A stretch of DNA of 64,000 nt from Acidobacteriota bacterium (GTDB lineage: Bacteria; Acidobacteriota; Blastocatellia; Chloracidobacteriales; JADJPF01): assembly GCA_016213785.1 (NCBI GenBank), contig JACQZQ010000008.1:1-64000 (forward strand). The letters run 5' to 3'. Positions 27,865-36,094 of the stretch are shown here, one piece after another (position 1 is the stretch's first letter; every line of letters starts with the position of its first letter). Under the pieces are notes generated by a model. It made no database searches. It worked only from the letters and a program-made list of their open reading frames with translations, and was not told the DNA's origin. The translations under genes and the position numbers were made by a program.

Positions 27865-28485
27865 TCATTCCTGGTTCAAGCAATTGTTAATACACCTCTC
27901 TAATTTAGCGCGAATTCGAGTAACTCTATTTCTTAGCGTAGTTATATCTATTCCTAGTTTTTGGCTTAATATCAAGCGTTTATCTATTTTTGTTCTTTGA
28001 GTTTCTTGATGATACTGAATAAACATCTCATAGCTTTCACTAGGGAGTTGTTGTAGACAAGAAGCTAAGCACTTTAACATAGCTTCTTGTCTTAATTCTT
28101 TGTCTTGTTCGTTTTCAGAATTTTTTGGGTCAATGCTAGGGTGTTTATTTGGTAGAAGTTCATCTAGCGACTCAAATTTTTCTTCTTTGCCACGCCAATA
28201 TTCCATTAGAACAAGGCGTGCAACTCCTCTAGCATATGCATAAGGCTCTTGGGTTTCAATTTTAGTATTAGATGCTAATTTTTGTCCTATACGTAAGAAA
28301 ACCATATCAGCACAATCTTCAGCTTCTAAACATCCTTGGATTTGAAAATAGCGAATAATTTTTTTTCTTAGTTCTAGGTAGGTTTTGTCTGCTTTTTCTA
28401 CGTCAGGATTTAGCCAGTTGAGTAGTAGCCTGAAAGAGTCAGGATTTAAGCTAGTTTCTAGAATTCTTGAAAATAAATCTGCCAA
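27865..28485 (-). CDS. ECF-type RNA polymerase sigma factor
   Basis: A 206-residue protein with the two helical DNA-binding regions of ECF sigma factors. A region 2-like part at about 40-105 includes DCADMVFLRIG and AYARGVARLVLMEYW. A region 4-like HTH at about 145-200 includes LQQLPSESYEMFIQYH and IDITTLRNRVTRIRAKL. The region 4 phrasing differs from classical E. coli RpoE but is common in sigma factors of bacterial groups with many ECFs. It lies between a TPR-CHAT gene upstream and a membrane anti-sigma-like gene downstream on the same strand. The start follows a purine-rich AAGGAAATTTTC. Confidence 0.8.
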   Translation of the reverse strand: MADLFSRILETSLNPDSFRLLLNWLNPDVEKADKTYLELRKKIIRYFQIQGCLEAEDCADMVFLRIGQKLASNTKIETQEPYAYARGVARLVLMEYWRGKEEKFESLDELLPNKHPSIDPKNSENEQDKELRQEAMLKCLASCLQQLPSESYEMFIQYHQETQRTKIDKRLILSQKLGIDITTLRNRVTRIRAKLERCINNCLNQE

Positions 28486-28628
28486 GAAAATTTCCTTAAA
28501 AACTAATTAAGCATTTTAGTAAAAACTATCTATGTATCACAGAAACCTTTATTTTTATATGATAACTAGCAGAAATCACATGATTTTAATGTAATCTCTG
28601 CTAATTAAAACTAGCTTTTAATATTTAA

Positions 28629-31600
28629 TTAATTCCATTTACCTTGTAAAACAAAGGGTGCCCAAAGGTAAGGAGATTTAAAACGTTCGTCTTTACTTAA
28701 TTCAATTTGGGCTAGACGAAGTGCTTGAGAAGGGGTTTTATTTTCTTTAAGTACTTTTTTATAAAAGTTTTCCATTAATTTGGCAGTAGCACTATCATTT
28801 ACATTCCATAGACTAGATATAACTCTAGATGCTCCTGCTGTCATAAATCCTTGTGTTAATCCGACAATCCCTTCTGCTTTTAATTCTTTACCTAAGGCTG
28901 ACTGACAAGTACTTAATACAACTAAGTCGGCTTGTAATCTTAGATTATAGATTTCATATAAAGATAGGAAACCATTTTGAAGCTCACCTTTTTTATCAAA
29001 CAGGGAAAAGACTATTTTTGATAGTTCAGGGTTTTGGTTATTAATTTGCGCATGAGTAGCAAAATGTATAAAGCGAAATAAAGTTAAGTTTTCTGCTAAA
29101 AAATTAGCTTTGGTTGTTTCAAAACTTAGAAATTTTTTGAAACGGTTTTCATCTATTAAGCTAGTAATTAAATTAGCTTCTTTTAGTGAAGCTATAAGCC
29201 TAGTAAAATTTTGTTCTCTAACAACTGAGCTAATCTCTTCATTTTTTGGATTAGGAAGTTTTTTAACACTTTCTATATTAAATCTAGGATCATCTAGGGA
29301 AAATACTGGATCAGCAATAACTAATATTTTTTTATCTAAAATTTGTTGTTTAGGGTTTTGTTTTAAGAAAGTAATAATGCTAACAGAAGGTAAGTTAACT
29401 ATTTCATTGGTTTGGAGTAGTGGGACTAATTGATTATTTTTCTTAGAGTTTATTTTAGGAATAGAGTTAAGGGGTAATGCTCCAAAAGGAATATAATGTA
29501 AACTCTCATCAGGCACAATAACTAAACGTTTTTCTTTGAATTGTTCAGGGTTTGGCAATAATACTTGGCTTAATTCTTTAGCTTTTTGCCAATAAACCCT
29601 ATCATCATCATCATTAATTTGTTTGAGAGAAAATCTTTGGGCTGTTTTGACAAGGTTTTCAGAAGTTTTAGGTTTTCCTTTAGTTGAGAGTAATTGATAT
29701 ACTTCTTGGGCAAGATTATTTATTTTTTTACGGCTAGGAAGTACATAACTTACCATATTTGTTTGACTTATAACCCAAAGATAGCTTTCAGTTTCTCCTA
29801 AAAAGTATTCTAGAATTAGGCTTTCTGGGTCAAGAATTTGTTTTTGAATTGCTTCTAGTCCTAAAGGCTTGGCTTCAGGTAGTGCTATAAAACTAGGGTT
29901 TTGTTGTTTAATTTCTACTAAAACCTCTCTTAACTCTCTAAGTGTTTTTTCTTGCTCTTTTTTTACTGTTTTTGCGTCTTCTGAGTCTTCTAGTTTATTG
30001 TTTGCTAGCTTAATCAAAGAAAACTGTTGCTCTTGAAGTTTTCTTCTTAAATTTTGCTCTTTATCGACTAATTCTTTACTTACTCCATATTTAATATCTA
30101 TGTGTGATTGTGCTAAGAGTTCTAAAAGATTTCTTGCACGTGCTTGTTCACTTACTTCAAATGCTTTTACATCATAGCCTGCTGTAGGGTTTTTTAGATG
30201 CTGTTTCATTAATAAAGAAATATAGAGAGCATAACTATTTTGTACAATTTCTGCATAGTTTTGGCGAAATTCAGGGTTAAGTATGTTTTTTCGTGTAAAA
30301 GTAATTAATTCAATTGCTTGCTCTATATTTTTTTGGGCTTCTATAAAATCACCTATCTCAAATTGAACTTCAGCTAATAGCCTTAAGGTATTTGCTAGAG
30401 GAAGATTTCTATTATCAGATCTTAAAAGAGGCAGGGCTTTATTTAAGTAAACTAAAGCTTTAAGGTTATTATATGTAGCAAAATTTTTATGGTAAACTTC
30501 ACCAAGTAGCATTAATGTATAGCCTTCTTCAGATTTGGCTCCAAGTTTTTGAAAAACCTCTAACGCGCTTTGATAATTTTCTAGCGTTTGTTCAATTTTT
30601 TCTTGCTTAGCATATAAAACACCAAGATTTCTTAGTGCACTGGCTTTTGTTGAAAAATCCTCATTATTTAAGTCAATGGCTTGCTTATATAAATTTTCTG
30701 CCTCTGACAACTTATTTAAATAATAGTGTGCTGAGCCTAGGTTATTTAAGACTACAGCCTGTGAATTTAAGTTTCCTGTCTGTTGATGAATTATAAGTGC
30801 TTCTTCATATAGTTTTATTGCTTGGTCAAGATCCTCAAAAAACATATATACATTAGCTAGGTTATTGATTGATTTAGCTATTTGATCCTCTAGGTTTAAT
30901 TTACTTGATATATCATAGGCTTTCTTATAATTATCAAATGCTTCTTGGTAATTAGTTTTATCGCCAGCAACTTGCCCTATGTTATTATAACTAGCAGCTT
31001 CCATAGCACCTTTTGCAATTGGGTCAGACATAGTAGGCGTAATAGCTAGAACTTTATTGTAGTAATTTATAGCTTCTTGGCTTTTTCCTAATAAATAGTA
31101 CATCCGTCCTATTTCATTTAGTGTTTCAGCTTCAAGAGCTTTATTTTCTGAAGCTTGGCAATGTAGTAAAGCTTTTTCAAAGGTTTCTAAAGCTTTTAAT
31201 ATATTTTTTTGATTTTGATATAAATCGCGCCCCATTTCCATGGTCTTCTCAGCCAAAAATCTTTCAGTCACTAACACTTTATCTTTTGAAGAAGCCATCC
31301 TTAATTCTTTTAACTTAATTGTATAATTTCCTTCTTTAGGGCTATTGTTTATAAGTTCGATTTTATAACTGCCTGATACCTTAATTATTGCTTCTAGCAC
31401 TTCTGTACCTTGTTGACCAAAGGGGTTATCTGTCATAACTACCAGCTTATCATTAGCGTCTAGTAGTTTTACCTCAAGGTCAGCACCTTTTTGTTCTACT
31501 AGCACTTTTATATATTGTCCTTCTACTAAGTCAACTTTATAGAAGTGGGTTTTATTAGCATCTATTTGTTGATTTAACTCTTTACTAACTTCTAAATTAT

Positions 31601-31763
31601 CACTTACAACAGGCGTTTGTTGATAAAAGGTGTATTTAATAGTGCTAGCTTTAGGGTATTTGCTAAACTCCGTGATTAGCAAAATGGTTAAGATAATTAT
31701 TAAAAACTTTGCACATGTTTTGTAAGAAAATAGTCTAGAAAAATAATGTAAGGTTTTATACAT
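28629..31763 (-). CDS. Exported TPR-CHAT caspase-like protein
   Basis: A 1044-residue protein with four parts. An N-terminal signal or anchor helix lies at about 18-36. A beta-sandwich of the pre-peptidase C-terminal (PPC) type follows at about 60-155. A long array of tetratricopeptide repeats spans about 185-500 (for example EAINYYNKVLAI). After a helical linker, a CHAT protease-like domain occupies about 730-1044. The clan CD caspase-like dyad is visible: His904 in FATHA and Cys953 in LSTCQSALG. The domain ends PYLWAPFVLQGKW as in other CHAT proteins. The CHAT part is therefore predicted active and outside the cytoplasm. It stands first in a leftward group with an ECF sigma factor and an anti-sigma-like protein. 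Confidence 0.88.
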   Translation of the reverse strand: MYKTLHYFSRLFSYKTCAKFLIIILTILLITEFSKYPKASTIKYTFYQQTPVVSDNLEVSKELNQQIDANKTHFYKVDLVEGQYIKVLVEQKGADLEVKLLDANDKLVVMTDNPFGQQGTEVLEAIIKVSGSYKIELINNSPKEGNYTIKLKELRMASSKDKVLVTERFLAEKTMEMGRDLYQNQKNILKALETFEKALLHCQASENKALEAETLNEIGRMYYLLGKSQEAINYYNKVLAITPTMSDPIAKGAMEAASYNNIGQVAGDKTNYQEAFDNYKKAYDISSKLNLEDQIAKSINNLANVYMFFEDLDQAIKLYEEALIIHQQTGNLNSQAVVLNNLGSAHYYLNKLSEAENLYKQAIDLNNEDFSTKASALRNLGVLYAKQEKIEQTLENYQSALEVFQKLGAKSEEGYTLMLLGEVYHKNFATYNNLKALVYLNKALPLLRSDNRNLPLANTLRLLAEVQFEIGDFIEAQKNIEQAIELITFTRKNILNPEFRQNYAEIVQNSYALYISLLMKQHLKNPTAGYDVKAFEVSEQARARNLLELLAQSHIDIKYGVSKELVDKEQNLRRKLQEQQFSLIKLANNKLEDSEDAKTVKKEQEKTLRELREVLVEIKQQNPSFIALPEAKPLGLEAIQKQILDPESLILEYFLGETESYLWVISQTNMVSYVLPSRKKINNLAQEVYQLLSTKGKPKTSENLVKTAQRFSLKQINDDDDRVYWQKAKELSQVLLPNPEQFKEKRLVIVPDESLHYIPFGALPLNSIPKINSKKNNQLVPLLQTNEIVNLPSVSIITFLKQNPKQQILDKKILVIADPVFSLDDPRFNIESVKKLPNPKNEEISSVVREQNFTRLIASLKEANLITSLIDENRFKKFLSFETTKANFLAENLTLFRFIHFATHAQINNQNPELSKIVFSLFDKKGELQNGFLSLYEIYNLRLQADLVVLSTCQSALGKELKAEGIVGLTQGFMTAGASRVISSLWNVNDSATAKLMENFYKKVLKENKTPSQALRLAQIELSKDERFKSPYLWAPFVLQGKWN

Positions 31764-31970
31764 AAAATTATTCCTTGAAAAACTAGTAAGTGTTTTGTCA
31801 CAAAAGATTTAATCTGTAGCTTAATGTTAATCAAAATACAGGATTGTTTTCAACTAAGTGATTATTTATCTTTTAGATTTTATAAGCTATTAGAAACTTA
31901 ATAAAAGTCATATAATTCTAAAAATATTCCAAAACGTATTATATAACTTATTATATAAAGTAGAAAAACT

Positions 31971-32204
31971 ATGTATGATTACCGGTTTGTAAGGATAAAA
32001 ACCAAACAGGGGTTTGGAGAAGTTAAACCAGAAAAAGATTACCAAGAAATAGTAGAAGAGTATGCTTCGCTAGGTTGGAGGCTGGTTCAAATTTTTGCTC
32101 CTCCTCTTTCTGGCCCAGGCATTGCCCCTTATTTAGAACTGATATTTGAAAAAGAGCGTAGCTTGACTGAACCTAGCTACCTATTTCAACAACCTAAGGA
32201 ATAA
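31971..32204 (+). CDS. DUF4177 domain protein
   Basis: A 77-residue protein matching DUF4177 in its core YDYRFVRIKT...EEYASLGWRLVQIFAPP and the final EKER. The family is of unknown function and often occurs as small stand-alone proteins. It ends four bases before the rlmN start, and its last codons contain the AAGGA ribosome site of rlmN, so the two are almost certainly co-transcribed. Confidence 0.75.
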   Translation: MYDYRFVRIKTKQGFGEVKPEKDYQEIVEEYASLGWRLVQIFAPPLSGPGIAPYLELIFEKERSLTEPSYLFQQPKE

Positions 32205-32208
32205 ATTT

Positions 32209-33327
32209 ATGTTTCCTAATGAAACATCAGAAATGAAACAATTAATTAAATTAAAGGCTGAGAAAGAATTGCCCTTTCAGCCTAAAGAACTTCTAGGAAT
32301 GGATTTAGCTGCAATGCGGGAGTTTTTTAAGGAAATTAAAGAACAGCCTTTTCGCGCAACTCAACTTTATCGCTCTATCTATAGGCATCGCCAGACTAAA
32401 TTAGAAGAAATAACAGAGTTTTCTAAAGATTTACGTACAAAACTTTCATCTTTATCTGTTGTAATGAAGCAAGAAATTGATAGGAAATTTAATTCTCAGG
32501 ATGGCACACGCCGTTATTTATTTAAGCTTGTAGATGGGCGTGAGATAGAAAGTGTTTGGATCCCAGAACCAGACCGTGCAACTATCTGTATCTCGTCTCA
32601 AGTAGGCTGTCCTCTTGCTTGTGAGTTTTGTTTAACAGCACAATTAAAACTTAAGCGTAATCTTTCTGTAGGGGAAATTGTTGGACAAATAACTACAGTA
32701 CTTTCAGATGTTTATGGAGTAAAACAAACTCCTGACCGCCAAATTAATATTGTTATGATGGGAATGGGTGAACCACTTCTTAATTATGATAATGTGTTAG
32801 CAGCAATTCGCTTAATGAATGATGAAGAAGGTATGGCTATTAGTATACGCCATATTACCCTTTCAACAGCCGGAATTGTGCCTAAAATTTATGATTTAGG
32901 TAAAGAGGAAATTCGTCCAAGACTTGCAATTTCTTTAACAGGTGCTACAGATGAGTTACGTAATAGACTGATGCCTATTAATAAACGTTATCCACTAAAA
33001 GAATTACTTAAAGCTTGTCAAGAATTTCCTCTAAAACCGAGAGAAAGAATTACTTTTGAGTATGTGATGTTAAAAGATGTTACTGATAGCGATTTAGACG
33101 CAAAAAGACTAGTAAAATTACTTCAAGGCTTAAAAGCAAAAGTAAATTTAATCCCTCATAATCCTGCGGAGGAATTACCTTTTGAAAGCTCATCAACAGA
33201 TAGAGTTTTAGCTTTTCAGAAGATTTTAATTGATAGTGGGTTATCGGCCTTTATTCGTCGGCCTCGGGGACAGGATATTTTTGCTGCTTGTGGACAACTT
33301 GCTGCAAAAAGTAGCACAGGTATGTAA
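32209..33327 (+). CDS. rlmN: 23S rRNA (adenine2503-C2)-methyltransferase RlmN
   Basis: Radical SAM enzyme that methylates carbon 2 of A2503 in 23S rRNA (and A37 of some tRNAs), supporting translational accuracy. The 4Fe-4S cysteines are C134, C138 and C141 in CPLACEFC. The second catalytic cysteine, which carries the methyl, is C361 in FAACGQL at the C-terminus. GMGEPLLNYD is the SAM-binding GGE-like loop. Residue 141 is followed by LTAQLKLKRNLS; family members usually have ATG-G here, a mild divergence. The start ATG has AAGGA nine bases upstream. Cfr-like activity is unlikely given overall similarity to RlmN. Confidence 0.93.
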   Translation: MFPNETSEMKQLIKLKAEKELPFQPKELLGMDLAAMREFFKEIKEQPFRATQLYRSIYRHRQTKLEEITEFSKDLRTKLSSLSVVMKQEIDRKFNSQDGTRRYLFKLVDGREIESVWIPEPDRATICISSQVGCPLACEFCLTAQLKLKRNLSVGEIVGQITTVLSDVYGVKQTPDRQINIVMMGMGEPLLNYDNVLAAIRLMNDEEGMAISIRHITLSTAGIVPKIYDLGKEEIRPRLAISLTGATDELRNRLMPINKRYPLKELLKACQEFPLKPRERITFEYVMLKDVTDSDLDAKRLVKLLQGLKAKVNLIPHNPAEELPFESSSTDRVLAFQKILIDSGLSAFIRRPRGQDIFAACGQLAAKSSTGM

Positions 33328-33442
33328 GGGTTTTTACTTGCAAAACAAATTTTTTATTCTTAATAATATCTAATTGTTAACCTTCAACAAATTTATCTGC
33401 ATTTAATACAAATTAAATTTGATAATAATTTAAGAGGATAAA

Positions 33443-34156
33443 ATGGAAAAAATATTAAGTATTTTAGTGGTAGATGATGATCTTATAATAGGAAAAACTA
33501 TCACTAAAATGTTAAATAACAAATCCTTTATCTCTAATTCTTTAGAGGTAGTAAAATTTGCTGTTGAAATAGCTGAAATAGGGACAATAGCAATAAAGAT
33601 GTTAGAAGAAAAAGATTTTGATATTGTTATTTGTGATATTGAAATGCCAGGGATAGATGGAATTAAATTATGTCAAATTACAAGAAAGATGGAAAAATAT
33701 AAAACGACCCCTTTTATCTTTATAAGTTCCTATAAAGATATAGAAGTACGTTTAGAGGCTTTAAGCGTAGGTGGAAATGACTATATCAGCAAGCCTTTTA
33801 GTGTTGAGGAATTACTTATTCGTATAAAAAAACTAATTAGTTCTAAAAATGACACAAGTTTAAGCAAAGATTTTTACACTCCTTTAGCACAAACTTCATT
33901 GAAGCAAAAGATAGAATTAATTGTAAAGTATCAATTAAGTGGAACACTAAAAATGTGTTTTAAGGATTTTTCTGATGCAAAGATTGAGTTTTTTGAAGGA
34001 AAGATAGTAGAAGCTAGATGGGCTGAATTAGAAGCAGAAGAAGCTGTTAGAAATATATTATCACGTAGTGTTATTACTTATTCGTTTGATGGTAAAAGTG
34101 TTTCTGATAAAGGAATAATTAATTCAAGTATAATAAAATTAATTAAAGAAACCTAA
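33443..34156 (+). CDS. Response regulator with C-terminal DUF4388-like domain
   Basis: A 237-residue signalling protein. The receiver domain (about 3-135) has the acidic pair D11/D12, the phospho-acceptor D65 in ICDIEMPG, S95/S96 on the switch strand and K117 in SKPF, so phosphorylation should work. Residues 148-230 resemble DUF4388/PATAN (KIEFFEGKIVEARWAELEAEEAVRNIL), as in the stand-alone protein at 8576. There is no DNA-binding domain, so the output is probably a protein contact, as for PatA-like regulators of pili. No histidine kinase gene is adjacent. AGAGGATAAA precedes the ATG. Confidence 0.85.
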   Translation: MEKILSILVVDDDLIIGKTITKMLNNKSFISNSLEVVKFAVEIAEIGTIAIKMLEEKDFDIVICDIEMPGIDGIKLCQITRKMEKYKTTPFIFISSYKDIEVRLEALSVGGNDYISKPFSVEELLIRIKKLISSKNDTSLSKDFYTPLAQTSLKQKIELIVKYQLSGTLKMCFKDFSDAKIEFFEGKIVEARWAELEAEEAVRNILSRSVITYSFDGKSVSDKGIINSSIIKLIKET

Positions 34157-34240
34157 GAGATTTATTTAGTAAAAAACTTAAATATGTTTTGATAATAATA
34201 AAAAGCGGCTAAGTTAGTTGGAAAGAATTTTGAAAAAGTC

Positions 34241-34268
34241 CCCAGAGGTTTCACGTGAAACCTCTGGG
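34241..34268. terminator. 28-bp perfect palindrome: leftward terminator with a parS-like core
   Basis: Bases 34241-34268 are perfectly self-complementary. Read leftward from the gene ending at 34277, the hairpin is followed by GACTTTTTC, so it fits a rho-independent terminator eight bases after the stop. Its central 14 bases, GTTTCACGTGAAAC, are identical to the core of the bacterial chromosomal parS (ParB) consensus. The arms GTTTCAY also resemble the operators 1.3-1.9 kb to the right. I treat the terminator role as most likely. Confidence 0.7.
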
Positions 34269-34276
34269 TTGATGAA

Positions 34277-34759
34277 TTAGTTCTTCATCAGCCATTCAGC
34301 AAATATGCGGGCTTCCTCATACTTGCCGCACCAACGAGCACGATTTCGACCTGTTAAGGCCAAAACTTGAGCATGATGCTGACCAGCACGGTCGCCAAGT
34401 CTCCCAAAATAGCGAAAAAGATTATCAATCCTATCTACAGATTCTCGTGCTGATGCTACATCCTTAAAACTAAGTATATTTTTAAAAAAGCGGCTATAAA
34501 TATTTTGGTCTGTTACAGGAGTAGTATAAAGATCTGTATAGCCGCTAATTAAACCTGCTGCTTGAAGCACACTAGCTACATAGCTAGGTTTAGTTTTTGC
34601 CATTTGAGCAACTACTAGCATATCAGTATGACCCTGTTTATAAAGACTAATAATATAATTTTTTTTGGTTTCCTGTTTTTGCTTTTGTTCTTCTTGAGAA
34701 ACTGGCAAATCATCAAATAAAGATGGAGCTAGGTTATTTTGTGATGAGCGTGTTTGCAT
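34277..34759 (-). CDS. Small HTH-like protein downstream of the Rad52-like gene
   Basis: A 160-residue soluble protein that I do not recognise. A polar N-terminus rich in Gln and Lys is followed by a helical segment at about 32-72 (IISLYKQGHTDMLVVAQMAKTKPSYVASVLQAAG) that looks like a resolvase- or MarR-style helix-turn-helix. A second helical region at about 85-160 contains FGRLGDRAGQHHAQVLALTGRNRARWC. It begins 52 bases after the Rad52-like gene on the same strand and is followed by a terminator, so both are likely one transcript under the same operators. A role in the same DNA-repair response is inferred from that arrangement only. Confidence 0.6.
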   Translation of the reverse strand: MQTRSSQNNLAPSLFDDLPVSQEEQKQKQETKKNYIISLYKQGHTDMLVVAQMAKTKPSYVASVLQAAGLISGYTDLYTTPVTDQNIYSRFFKNILSFKDVASARESVDRIDNLFRYFGRLGDRAGQHHAQVLALTGRNRARWCGKYEEARIFAEWLMKN

Positions 34760-34811
34760 ATACCCTCCATAATTTTACTTCTTGCTTTTTATCTCAAACT
34801 AAACCAATAGG

Positions 34812-36059
34812 TTAAGCAGAAATAGATTGTTTAACATTCTTTAAGTGGTCAATAAATGTAGAAGCTGCACGTCTACTAAGTTCTGCAACTTTACAATTAA
34901 ACAATTCTTGGCAAAGTGTTTCTGCATCAACTCCGTTAGCATTAGCAATAGCACGAATTGCTGCATGTTGTTTAGTTGTAGCCATTTCAGCTATGTTTTT
35001 TGCTACTGGATCGCGTGGAAAACGAAGTGGTTGACCATTTGCAGTTAAGTCTTCATCAGTGTGTTTATAGAGATCTCTAGCTATACCAAATTTTACTGCT
35101 GCTCGTTTTAATGCGTCGTGCTCAGCCTTTTTAATTCCAATTTCATCATAAGCTGAACCAGTTCCTACTCCTTCACGAGTTACACCCATAATAGTTATTG
35201 ATGCAGTGATAGCTACTAATTCACCAATTTGACGAACCTCTTTAACTGCATGTGACCAGCGGGGATAAATACGATCCAGCATATCTGCTACAGTATGCCA
35301 CTCAATATAATCAATCTCGTGATCTACTCCAGCTTTATCTGTCCACCCAAATCTTTGACGGATGAGTTCTCTTGAAATTGGGGCTGAGAGTTCTTTTAAG
35401 ATATTAACAAAATTATCTTGGCTAGTTTTATCCATAGTTTTATCCATAGTTTCCTCCATAATTATTAAATCTGGTGTTAATACTGGAGTAATAACTTCTT
35501 CAGTTACTTTATTTGTATTTTGTTTCATTAATTTATCCTCAGATAAAGTTTCTTGTTTCATAGGTGAAATATTTGTTGATTTAGATCTTTGTTTGACAGG
35601 TGAAACAGTACTTATTTCATTAATTTGTTTCATAGATGAAACAACGTTTATTTCGTCATTTTGTTTCATAGATGAAACGATTAAATTCTCATTTTCTTTA
35701 TTTTGTTCAAAACTTTTTTCTATAATATTTTGAGCTAAGGGTTCTTGAGCTATATTTATAGTTTCTGTTACTTCTTCTATTTGTTGTGATTGCGAGTTTT
35801 CAGATAAAGGTTCTAAGAAATATTTTACTGCTAAAATATGTTCGCAACGAAAGCGAGCGTCTTCTTGAAAGTTTTTTTCAAAATCAGTACAAGAACAGCG
35901 TACACGCCCTTTTTCATCACGCCAAACTCGTAAATTATCATTATGATTGCTAGGTGATTTTACATTAAATCCATGTTCATCTCTTACTATTAACCCCATT
36001 TCAGCGATTAATTTAGCTCGTTTGGTACGTACATTTAAATTTTTAATGGCTGTATTCAT
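34812..36059 (-). CDS. SWIM zinc finger-Rad52/DdrA-like protein
   Basis: A 415-residue protein in three parts. Residues 1-85 hold a SWIM-type zinc motif, C55-x-C57...C72-x-H74. Residues 120-180 form a repeated linker of 12-residue units containing SSMKQ or SPMKQ. Residues 215-340 match the Rad52/22 single-strand annealing domain, with GSAYDEIGIKKAEHDALKRAAVKFG. A helical tail follows. In Deinococcus the Rad52-like DdrA protects DNA ends after damage, which is a plausible parallel. AAGGAG lies eight bases before the ATG. It is divergent from an XRE/IrrE-like pair, and its promoter is overlapped by 16-bp palindromes. The fusion with a SWIM finger is noteworthy. Confidence 0.8.
   Translation of the reverse strand: MNTAIKNLNVRTKRAKLIAEMGLIVRDEHGFNVKSPSNHNDNLRVWRDEKGRVRCSCTDFEKNFQEDARFRCEHILAVKYFLEPLSENSQSQQIEEVTETINIAQEPLAQNIIEKSFEQNKENENLIVSSMKQNDEINVVSSMKQINEISTVSPVKQRSKSTNISPMKQETLSEDKLMKQNTNKVTEEVITPVLTPDLIIMEETMDKTMDKTSQDNFVNILKELSAPISRELIRQRFGWTDKAGVDHEIDYIEWHTVADMLDRIYPRWSHAVKEVRQIGELVAITASITIMGVTREGVGTGSAYDEIGIKKAEHDALKRAAVKFGIARDLYKHTDEDLTANGQPLRFPRDPVAKNIAEMATTKQHAAIRAIANANGVDAETLCQELFNCKVAELSRRAASTFIDHLKNVKQSISA
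35522..35678. repeat. In-gene 36-bp tandem array of the operator-like palindrome
   Basis: Inside the rad52-like coding sequence, four 16-bp copies related to GTTTCATAGATGAAAC start at 35555, 35591, 35627 and 35663, exactly 36 bp apart. Two are identical to the intergenic type, one has one changed arm (GTTTCATAGGTGAAAT) and one is more diverged (GTTTGACAGGTGAAAC). A half copy (GTTTCAT) starts at 35522, 33 bp before. The 20-bp segments between them differ. Because 36 is a multiple of three, the array encodes 12-residue linker repeats. The same motif occurs four times in the promoter region 400 bp away. Confidence 0.9.
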
Positions 36060-36094
36060 TTTTCTTACTCCTTAATTTGTTAATTAATCACTTT

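Noticed and set aside
28629-31763. Type III-E CRISPR (Craspase) locus
   Set aside because: Only the TPR-CHAT, sigma and anti-sigma-like logic is shared. No Cas7-11, Csx31, cas1 or repeat array is present, and the CHAT protein carries an export signal.
35522-35678. CRISPR-like array (short palindromic repeats with regular 20-bp spacers)
   Set aside because: Repeats are only 16 bp, the period is exactly 12 codons, the array is inside an intact coding frame, copies vary, the same motif serves as an operator nearby, and no cas gene is present.
35362-35733. 123-residue plus-strand open frame opposite the Rad52-like gene
   Set aside because: It is a shadow frame caused by the repeated linker on the other strand; it has no ribosome site and low-complexity content.
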